Shown here: positions 1 through 5,499 of the stretch, in pieces
Layout: each line of letters opens with the position of its first letter
Position numbering within the stretch: position 1 is the stretch's first letter
Assembly: GCA_041160955.1 (NCBI GenBank)
Contig: JBEAVK010000206.1
Coordinates: 1-20,080, forward strand
From: M3007 sp041160955
GTDB taxonomy: Bacteria; Bacteroidota; Bacteroidia; Chitinophagales; Saprospiraceae
DNA length: 20,080 bases
Direction of reading: 5' to 3'
Position numbers and translations under genes: made by a program
The notes under the pieces: model-generated
The model's database searches: none
Told to the model about the DNA's origin: nothing
Seen by the model: only the letters and a program-made list of their open reading frames with translations

Positions 1-850
1 CAGAGAGGTGAATACTATTGTGCGGAGACTCTAGGGGTACTACTGGTTTAAAATTCGGATCAGGATTGGGTATTCCTTTGGCTTGATTGTTCCATTCCGC
101 CGCCGAAGTTGTGTTGGAAAATACCGTGTAATTCGGCGCGTCCAAACAATCCTTAAATTTCTGTGCGACACCGGTTGGCACCACTTCCCCTTTAATTACA
201 ATTGAACTATTGAGCCAATTGACCACATTTTGATTGAGAAATCTTACATTTTGCTTGTAGTCTTTAAATTGATCGTTGTGGGCTGTGGTAGCAGCACGAT
301 CGGCTTCTGTACCCACCAAACCAGACAATGGATAACGTACTGTTTCGTAACCGGCTGGCTTTGAATAGTTCGGATTATCATTGTTAATATTGTCAATGAT
401 ATTTTTAGGAAACACAAAAGAGCGCAACGGATTGGTTATTTGTTCACCATCTAATTCAAAATACTCATCAGTCAATGCCCACGGAATACCATTATTCATT
501 GATTCATCCGATGTTTCATCCCAAAATGGGAGCATTACATCTTCACAACCTTCAATACTTTGGAGTGCTTGCTCTAACTTAAACAAATAAACGCGGTGCC
601 AAGTAGGAAACAAAACATTGCCGTGGTTGCAATAACCACCCCAGTAAGCACTGTTGCCCCAACCTGCACCCCTAAACGGTTCGCCGTGAAAACCACCTAA
701 TTTGAAAAAAGAATTTGGATCATCCGGCGGCAATGCTTTGATGCCTTTCCAAGCACGCATAAGGTCTTCTAATGGTTTTTTATTGCCGTTTTTGTAATCG
801 CTTTGCAATTCAGTGATTGCTCGGCGAACCCTAAGATTTGTTGTAGCCAT
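1..850 (-). CDS. Tyrosinase family copper oxidase (partial; 3' end outside window)
   Basis: Type-3 dicopper oxidase that would hydroxylate phenols and/or oxidise catechols to quinones. The gene starts at ATG 850 and runs off the left edge, so 283 residues are visible. CuA ligands can be read as His55 (GGFHG), His76 (YCNHGN) and His85 (FPTWHR). The CuB start is His277 and His281 (SPHNSIHL); the last CuB His lies beyond the edge. Cys74 two residues before His76 (C-x-H) matches the Cys that forms a thioether with a CuA His in fungal tyrosinases and molluscan hemocyanins. No signal peptide is visible, so the protein is probably cytoplasmic. Its first 20 nt overlap the end of the upstream membrane-protein gene, which suggests translational coupling. 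Family assignment is very secure; the substrate is unknown. Confidence 0.95.
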   Translation of the reverse strand, partial: MATTNLRVRRAITELQSDYKNGNKKPLEDLMRAWKGIKALPPDDPNSFFKLGGFHGEPFRGAGWGNSAYWGGYCNHGNVLFPTWHRVYLFKLEQALQSIEGCEDVMLPFWDETSDESMNNGIPWALTDEYFELDGEQITNPLRSFVFPKNIIDNINNDNPNYSKPAGYETVRYPLSGLVGTEADRAATTAHNDQFKDYKQNVRFLNQNVVNWLNSSIVIKGEVVPTGVAQKFKDCLDAPNYTVFSNTTSAAEWNNQAKGIPNPDPNFKPVVPLESPHNSIHLS

Positions 851-1352
851 GGCTAAATTGTAATTTATTAGATAATTTATTGATTGAATAGAAATTGAAG
901 TTAAAATTGTTCCATAAGGAGCCAGAAAGGATCAATGCCATTCCAGTGTAAAGCAATACTTCAACGTTGGAGAACCATATACGCTCCACCAAGAAGAATA
1001 CCACTCCAAGTAAGCTGAGTAAAAATGGACCGTACCCTTTTTGGCGCACTTTTTTAAACAACAACCATAAATGCAAGCCCAAAAAAGTCAATAAAACAGG
1101 ATATAACCAACCCATATAAGGGACTTTGGCCAAACCCAAACTACCGAACAGGCTCATATAGGCAGCCCAACAAATGGGGCATTTGGGGAAAAACGCAACC
1201 AAAACGCTGATCAATAGCGAAGGGATGGTGCGTACTGTTTGCTTCGTAGCAGGCTCCATTGGCTGGGTTAATACCTCTTCTACGATAACAGGTGGCTGTA
1301 CTGCTGCCTTTTGGCAACAACAACAGGTGGACTCAGGTGTGATGGTGCTCAT
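831..1352 (-). CDS. Cys-rich MerC-like integral membrane protein of the tyrosinase operon
   Basis: A protein of 173 residues. The N-terminal soluble part carries four consecutive cysteines (STCCCCQK, about residues 9-12). About four hydrophobic segments follow, the first containing KCPICWAAY. A CPxC pair at the start of a membrane segment plus this size and topology recall MerC-type metal transporters, but this is pattern resemblance and not a confirmed family hit. It sits between the small protein gene (21-nt gap upstream) and the tyrosinase gene (20-nt overlap downstream), so all three are almost certainly one transcript. A role in copper handling or delivery for the tyrosinase is a reasonable inference. 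Another possibility is a general heavy-metal membrane protein. Confidence 0.8.
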   Translation of the reverse strand: MSTITPESTCCCCQKAAVQPPVIVEEVLTQPMEPATKQTVRTIPSLLISVLVAFFPKCPICWAAYMSLFGSLGLAKVPYMGWLYPVLLTFLGLHLWLLFKKVRQKGYGPFLLSLLGVVFFLVERIWFSNVEVLLYTGMALILSGSLWNNFNFNFYSINKLSNKLQFSHGYNKS

Positions 1353-1373
1353 ATTACATTAATGTTTTTAAAT

Positions 1374-1802
1374 TTATGTGTGACCGGCAAGTACAGCGTA
1401 AAAAGAGGCCACTACGCCTGCCGGATTGATACCACCTTTGCTATTTGGGTGTGGAATAGAGCGTGTGACACTTCCAACCAAAGCAGGCACTTGGCGTTCG
1501 CCATTCGGAATATGTGGCACTGCGTAACACAGGTAATCATATACCCAAAGCGAACCGTCAACAACGCCTTTACCCTGAAACCAAAGCGTAGAAGGGCAAC
1601 CAGCCTGACGCGATCCATTCAGTTCGAGTTCAAACCCAGCTCCATAGAGTTTGCCCGTAATCATACCATTGTGGTCTGTTTCAAGGAGTAAATTGGCTTG
1701 GCCAAATGCCAAATCGTTGAACGAAACGCTCAGATCTGGGTTATTCAGCAGACTTCGGTAAGACCAAAGTGCAGAATCATGGTGATGAATGATAGTGGAC
1801 AT
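1374..1802 (-). CDS. Small conserved-looking protein, first gene of the tyrosinase operon
   Basis: A 142-residue protein starting MSTIIHHHDSALW. I chose ATG 1802 because the in-frame extension to 1862 adds only an AT-rich, low-quality N-terminus. No signal peptide or membrane segment is seen. The sequence is rich in aromatic residues and Gly, with alternating hydrophobic stretches (GKLYGAGFELEL, GSLWVYDYLCYAVP, PAGVVASFYAVLAG) suggesting a beta-rich fold. It has two Cys (AGCPST and DYLCYA) and a HHH run near the start that could bind metal. I do not recognise a named family. Position at the head of the operon suggests a partner of the tyrosinase, perhaps with a role like the caddie or chaperone proteins of other bacterial tyrosinases. 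That role is a guess from context. Confidence 0.75.
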   Translation of the reverse strand: MSTIIHHHDSALWSYRSLLNNPDLSVSFNDLAFGQANLLLETDHNGMITGKLYGAGFELELNGSRQAGCPSTLWFQGKGVVDGSLWVYDYLCYAVPHIPNGERQVPALVGSVTRSIPHPNSKGGINPAGVVASFYAVLAGHT

Positions 1803-1921
1803 AATATAAATTGAGTTAAAGTTGTAAACACTTTTTAAGTTACCAAATAGGTAAAAATACAAGATTTATATTTTTCTACAAAAAAATAAACCAAACAATA
1901 TATCTTTAATTATTTACCACG

Positions 1922-1929
1922 CAAAGATA
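1922..1929 (-). promoter_or_regulatory. Putative promoter of the tyrosinase operon (-7 box TATCTTTG)
   Basis: On the minus strand TATCTTTG fits the Bacteroidota -7 consensus TAnnTTTG, with TTG 17 bp upstream as a -33 element. It would give a leader of about 110 nt before ATG 1802. The experimental start site is unknown. Confidence 0.5.
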
Positions 1930-1955
1930 TGATTGGATAAAACTGACAATTCACC

Positions 1956-2013
1956 GTATAAATACCTGAATTTCAAAAAGGGTATAAATACGGGTTTGCA
2001 TAGGTGTAAATAC
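1956..2013. repeat. Three near-palindromic GTRTAAATAC repeats between divergent genes
   Basis: GTATAAATAC at 1956-1965 and 1982-1991, and GTGTAAATAC at 2004-2013. The last two are each followed by GGGT. GTAT-AA-ATAC is itself palindromic around two central bases. The copies start 26 and 22 bp apart and lie between the divergent promoters of the tyrosinase operon and the J-domain gene, so they may be an operator for one or both. Confidence 0.55.
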
Positions 2014-2064
2014 GGGTATGCCTTTGTTTTGCAGGCATTTCGACGCTTTCCAAAAGATAAATCG

Positions 2065-2072
2065 TAATTTTG
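2065..2072 (+). promoter_or_regulatory. Putative promoter of the J-domain/deiminase operon (-7 box TAATTTTG)
   Basis: TAATTTTG matches TAnnTTTG and lies 24 nt before ATG 2096. No strong -33 element is visible. It lies inside the longer in-frame extension that starts at 2018, which argues that translation really begins at 2096. Confidence 0.5.
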
Positions 2073-2095
2073 CAGGCATTATCCACAAAATATAC

Positions 2096-3190
2096 ATGTC
2101 ACAAATCACCATATCTGCTGCGCTTTCAAAAAAACTAACCAAACCACAACAGGAGTTTAACCGACTGACCGAAAAAATCAACGAATTGCGTGCAATGATT
2201 GAAGATTTTCAGGCAGCCGTACCTAGGGTGTATGCGCGCTCCAAACAAGAAATCAGCCCATTGGTAGCGGAGTACAGAAACCAGTTCTACGAACTCGTGC
2301 GGCTATACGATAAGATGTATGAGCACCCACAATTAAAATCGCAGGATCGCAAAAAAATACAACAAATCATCCTGCAAATGCTTGGCGATCAATTAGGAGA
2401 ACTCAGCGATGACATGGTGGATATTTATAACAAACACAGTGGCGGCAGCTACGACGAAGACAAAGAGGAAGAAGAAGCATACCAAGTAGAGGTACTTAAA
2501 GCAATGGCCACCAGAATGTATGGTATCCATTTTGATCCAAAAGCAGATATTGATACGATTGAAAAAGTAAAGGAGTATATCGCTAATTACCAGCAGCCCT
2601 CCTCGGAACACGAAACGGATTTTGAACGCAAAAAAGCGGAACATCGCGCCAATAATAAATCGGCCAGACAAGCAGCAAAAGACAAAAAAATAGCCGAAAA
2701 ACAAGCAAAACGGGCTGAAGAAGCAAAAAAGGTGACCAAATCAGTCCGCGAGGTATATATGGATTTGGTAAAAACTTTTCACCCCGATTTGGAAAAAGAC
2801 GAGTCAGAAAAAGGGCGAAAAACAGCCATTATGCAACGTGTTACTGCCGCCTACGAAAGTAACGATTTGCTCACTTTGCTACAATTGCAAATGGAATTTG
2901 AACGTATGGATGACGAACAACTCTCCGCAATGCCAGATGATCGAATATTGACCTATAATAAAATACTCCGCAACCAAACCAGCGAACTTATTGCAGAACT
3001 GGAACAAGTAAAGGAAGAACTCGCCTCCATCACCAACCGAATGCCGCACGAGGTAAAATCAACGGCAATACTCGATCATTGGCTCAACCAAGATATAAAA
3101 ACAACCAAAAAAGCCTTAAAAGAAGTGAAAGACGACCTTAAATCACTATCCGACCCAGCCTATATGAAGGCTTGGCTGAAATATGTGTAA
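2096..3190 (+). CDS. J-domain (DnaJ-like) coiled-coil protein
   Basis: A 364-residue protein. Residues from about 15 to 210 are highly charged and helical in character, including an acidic stretch (YDEDKEEEEAY) and a Lys/Ala-rich stretch that should form coiled coils. Around residues 215-270 is a J-domain-like segment with the diagnostic His-Pro-Asp at 229-231 (KTFHPDLEKD), preceded by a helix (VREVYMDLVK) and followed by a helix (IMQRVTAAYES). HPD is the motif that stimulates Hsp70 ATPase activity, so this is probably a DnaK co-chaperone or a J-like adaptor. There is no Gly/Phe region or zinc finger, so it is not canonical DnaJ. The start at 2096 is preferred over 2018 because a promoter-like box lies between them. 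The lipoprotein deiminase gene follows after 13 nt, so the two are probably co-transcribed. Confidence 0.85.
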   Translation: MSQITISAALSKKLTKPQQEFNRLTEKINELRAMIEDFQAAVPRVYARSKQEISPLVAEYRNQFYELVRLYDKMYEHPQLKSQDRKKIQQIILQMLGDQLGELSDDMVDIYNKHSGGSYDEDKEEEEAYQVEVLKAMATRMYGIHFDPKADIDTIEKVKEYIANYQQPSSEHETDFERKKAEHRANNKSARQAAKDKKIAEKQAKRAEEAKKVTKSVREVYMDLVKTFHPDLEKDESEKGRKTAIMQRVTAAYESNDLLTLLQLQMEFERMDDEQLSAMPDDRILTYNKILRNQTSELIAELEQVKEELASITNRMPHEVKSTAILDHWLNQDIKTTKKALKEVKDDLKSLSDPAYMKAWLKYV

Positions 3191-3203
3191 AAACATACAA
3201 AAC

Positions 3204-4466
3204 ATGAAAATCTCACTTCGGCACTTCTGGCCATTATTGGCCATGATTACCGCTTGCACCGCACCCCCCAAACCCCTCCATCGCCCCGCAGAATTTGAAC
3301 CTACTGCCGCCGTTTGGCTACTTTGGTCCAATTACGACCACTCGGCGGGTGTATCCAATGCGCAAGCGACTTTTGATATTATTGAGGCACTTTTGCCCTA
3401 TACAAAGGTAAAATTAGTGGTGCCTTCTGATAGTATTCTCCAAATTGTACAGGCGCGATTTAAGGAAAATAATATCCCAAAAGACCAATTGACCATGTAC
3501 CAATTCCCTTACCGCGAGTTTTGGGCAAGGGACATGGGGCCTTCGTTTGTGATCGATGAAAAAGGCCAATTAGCCGTCACCGATTTCAATTTTAGTGCGT
3601 GGGGATACGCGCCAAAAGGAGATTCGCTCGCAGCATTGGACGAAAAACTGGACGAACGGATTGCGGCTGTACTTAAAGCACCTTTGCGCTCATCGGACAT
3701 ATATACGGAAGGTGGCGACCACGAAATAAATGGCCTCGGAACGATTATTTTAACCGAATCGGTAGAAATGACCCGCAATCCGACCATGAGTTTGGCGCAA
3801 ATTGAAGCAGAGTTTAAACGAATGCTGGGTGTTTCTCATTTTATTTGGCTCAAAAATGGCCTCCGCGAAGACGATCATACTTTTACCGGGCCGATGAAAG
3901 ATGCACAAGGAAAGCCCATCTATACCGTACTGACCACCAACGGACACACAGATGAATACGTGCGTTTTGTATCGCCCACTACCCTACTCCTCGCCAAAGC
4001 AGATGCTAACTCAACCGATCCAATTGAGCAGGAAAATGCACGCCGATTGGAGGCATCGTACCAAATATTGAAACAAGCTAAGGATCAAGACGGAAAACCC
4101 TTCACGATCATTCGCATTCCCCTGCCCTACCCTATCGTAAAAACCATGCAACCCGGCGATGCGGTATATGATATGATCAGCACTTTTGATTACACAGACG
4201 GTTCTATTTTCCCCAAGGGCAAGCCCGTACAAGTAATGGCCGCATCGAGTTACCTCAATTTTACGATTGCTAATGGCTGTGTAATCATGCCCAAATACTG
4301 GAAAGAAGGCGCAGATATAAGCATAAAACAGCGCGACGAAGCCGCAATGGCTATTTTACAAAAGGCATTTCCCGATAAAAAAATTATTCCGCTGGATGTG
4401 CTGGCGGTAAATTTAGGCGGCGGCGGTATTCATTGTATTACGATGAACGAACCGGCGGTCTATTGA
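3204..4466 (+). CDS. Exported lipoprotein of the agmatine/peptidyl-arginine deiminase family
   Basis: A 420-residue guanidino-group hydrolase of the Porphyromonas-type PAD/agmatine deiminase family, which converts a guanidinium group to a ureido group and releases ammonia. Visible active-site pieces are Asp110 (WARDMGP), the EGGDHE segment at 169-174, His248 and Asp250 (NGHTDEYVRF), and the nucleophile Cys411 (GGGGIHCIT) near the C-terminus. The N-terminus is hydrophobic and ends in a lipobox, ITAC, with Cys18, so it is predicted to be anchored outside the cytoplasm. Agmatine deiminases are normally cytoplasmic and about 370 residues long. A peptide or extracellular arginine derivative as substrate is therefore possible but unproven. 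ATG 3204 is chosen over 3183 because it gives a clean lipoprotein signal and no overlap with the gene before. The stop codon lies inside the left 27-bp direct repeat. Confidence 0.9.
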   Translation: MKISLRHFWPLLAMITACTAPPKPLHRPAEFEPTAAVWLLWSNYDHSAGVSNAQATFDIIEALLPYTKVKLVVPSDSILQIVQARFKENNIPKDQLTMYQFPYREFWARDMGPSFVIDEKGQLAVTDFNFSAWGYAPKGDSLAALDEKLDERIAAVLKAPLRSSDIYTEGGDHEINGLGTIILTESVEMTRNPTMSLAQIEAEFKRMLGVSHFIWLKNGLREDDHTFTGPMKDAQGKPIYTVLTTNGHTDEYVRFVSPTTLLLAKADANSTDPIEQENARRLEASYQILKQAKDQDGKPFTIIRIPLPYPIVKTMQPGDAVYDMISTFDYTDGSIFPKGKPVQVMAASSYLNFTIANGCVIMPKYWKEGADISIKQRDEAAMAILQKAFPDKKIIPLDVLAVNLGGGGIHCITMNEPAVY

Positions 4467-4486
4467 TACAAATACATACTCCTATT
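4460..4486 (+). repeat. Left copy of 27-bp perfect direct repeat bounding the xisHI insert
   Basis: The repeat starts CTATTGATACAAATACAT and ends ACTCCTATT. The identical 27 bases occur in the same orientation at 5473-5499, where they encode the last codons and stop of carB. This left copy contains the stop codon of the deiminase gene. Bases differ immediately outside on both sides, so the repeat is exactly 27 bp. Confidence 0.95.
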
Positions 4487-4499
4487 TCCAATGCACTAT

Positions 4500-4666
4500 C
4501 AGTAATTTCCCATGTGACAAGCACCCTGTTGTTCAACGGGAGAACGGATGAAACGGATTTTACGGATTAGAGCGGATTGTTTCAAAATAATCCGTTTAAA
4601 TCCGGGTGATCCGTTTCATCCGTTTCGCTATCCTATCTTAGTTTTAATCCATAAGGGAAATTGCTG
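4500..4666. mobile_element. 167-bp MITE-like element with 12-bp terminal inverted repeats and 9-bp target duplication
   Basis: The ends are CAGTAATTTCCC (4500-4511) and GGGAAATTGCTG (4655-4666), which match as inverted repeats at 11 of 12 positions. The 9-base word ATGCACTAT flanks both sides directly (4491-4499 and 4667-4675), as expected of a target-site duplication. The interior is a long imperfect hairpin. A perfect 16-bp arm pair, AACGGATGAAACGGAT (4543-4558) and its complement (4609-4624), continues inward through CGGATT-type units to a loop of about 10 nt at 4579-4588. No ORF is present, so a full-length transposon would have to supply the transposase. A 9-bp duplication is seen with several IS families, for example IS4-type, but I cannot assign one. 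The insertion point is at the stop codon of xisI, which stays intact. Confidence 0.75.
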
Positions 4667-4671
4667 ATGCA

Positions 4672-5013
4672 CTATGAAACAGCATATTCGTCTATCATTT
4701 CACGAATATAAGGAGGCTTAAAGCCCAATACAATAGAAGATTTGGGTATTCCTTCTTCTTCTAAAAGCGAAGCAATGCGTAAGTCAGTACCATCATGTTG
4801 TAACCAAACCTTTCCTTCAGGCGTCACATCAATATGAACAAATGGCAAATAAGTACGTAACTTATCCTGCCATCCAATATCCACTAATAAATAATGACCA
4901 CTTTCATCATCTAGGATGATTTGAGTTTTAGAAAAATCGTCATCAGGCACTAAATTTCCAATTCTAGTGATCACCTCCCGTACAATTTTTTTATAATTTA
5001 AGGTATTATCCAT
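4672..5013 (-). CDS. xisI: XisI-family protein (fdxN element excision controlling factor XisI)
   Basis: A 113-residue protein with the full XisI pattern: N-terminal helix (YKKIVREVITRIGN), DESGHYLLVDIGW, a central VHIDVTPEGKVWLQHDGTD, IASLLEEEGIPKSSIVLGF, and the C-terminal PPYIRE...EYAVS. XisI was defined in Anabaena, where with XisH it is needed for excision of the fdxN DNA element by the recombinase XisF. xisH-xisI pairs are common in cyanobacteria and their general biochemical role is unclear. The start overlaps the end of the full-length xisH reading frame by 16 nt, the usual coupled layout. Length and both ends look complete. Its stop codon lies in the target duplication of the MITE-like element. 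Confidence 0.9.
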   Translation of the reverse strand: MDNTLNYKKIVREVITRIGNLVPDDDFSKTQIILDDESGHYLLVDIGWQDKLRTYLPFVHIDVTPEGKVWLQHDGTDLRIASLLEEEGIPKSSIVLGFKPPYIREMIDEYAVS

Positions 5014-5411
5014 TTGACAGTACTTTTTGTATGTTCGTTAAAGACTAAAATATTAACTTGGTATAATTTAATTAAATCGACAAAGTATTCTTCGTCAAAG
5101 AAATCAACATAATAGTGTTCTGGCATAGCCAAATAAAGCAATCGTTCTGGCTCTTTCTTTCGTAATGCTGGTTAATATACTAAAAATTGCCCTAGAGCAT
5201 CTTCAAACTCATACAAATCTGATTGCCCTAAAAAACTTTTTATTTCAACGGCTATCTTTATAGTATCTTTTTCCGCAGCGATGATTTCTGCACCTAAATC
5301 TATATATCCCCGTCTTCTACCGAGCATAATCTTATAAGGGTCGTGAGTAATGCTCCAACCTTCTTTTTCGAGTGCCTCTCTTACGTGAAAATGAAACTTA
5401 TCTTTTGCCAT
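4998..5411 (-). pseudogene. xisH: XisH-family gene interrupted by one in-frame TAA
   Basis: Translation from ATG 5411 (MAKDKFHFHVREALEKEGW) gives a clear XisH protein with a nuclease-like core of PD-(D/E)xK type: YIDLGAE, then IAVEIKSF, then FEDALGQFLVY. An in-frame TAA at 5174-5172 stops it after 79 residues. Reading on in the same frame restores the rest of the family sequence: PALRKKEPERLLYLAMPEHYY, VDFFDEEYFVDLIKLYQ, VNILVFNEHTKSTVKWIIP, then TAA at 5000-4998. The total is 137 codons, the family's usual length. The damage is therefore one nonsense codon (TAT-TAA-CCA, perhaps from CAA) with no frameshift. The truncated protein keeps the putative catalytic residues. A sequencing error or stop-codon readthrough is possible. 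ATG 5411 is preferred over 5444 because the promoter lies at 5420-5450. Confidence 0.9.
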
Positions 5412-5419
5412 AATGGTTA

Positions 5420-5450
5420 CAAAGATACAGGTTTTCAGGAACAAACAAAA
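5420..5450 (-). promoter_or_regulatory. Promoter of xisH-xisI (-33 TTTTG, -7 TATCTTTG)
   Basis: On the minus strand, TTTTG (5450-5446) and TATCTTTG (5427-5420) are separated by 18 bp, a good Bacteroidota promoter. ATG 5411 follows 8 bases after the -7 box, so the transcript would be almost leaderless. The cassette thus carries its own promoter inside the direct-repeat borders. Confidence 0.6.
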
Positions 5451-5472
5451 GCATATCAGGCGGCAATAAGCA

Positions 5473-5499
5473 CTATTGATACAAATACATACTCCTATT
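5473..5499 (+). repeat. Right copy of 27-bp direct repeat at the 3' end of carB
   Basis: Identical to 4460-4486. On the minus strand it encodes the final carB residues NRSMYLYQ and the TAG stop. Confidence 0.95.

Noticed and set aside
1311..1691. 126-codon plus-strand open frame
   Set aside because: It is antisense to the two small genes of the tyrosinase operon, which have better coding character and operon spacing.
2018..2095. N-terminal extension of the J-domain protein
   Set aside because: The extension covers a TAnnTTTG promoter-like box and operator-like repeats, so translation more likely starts at 2096.
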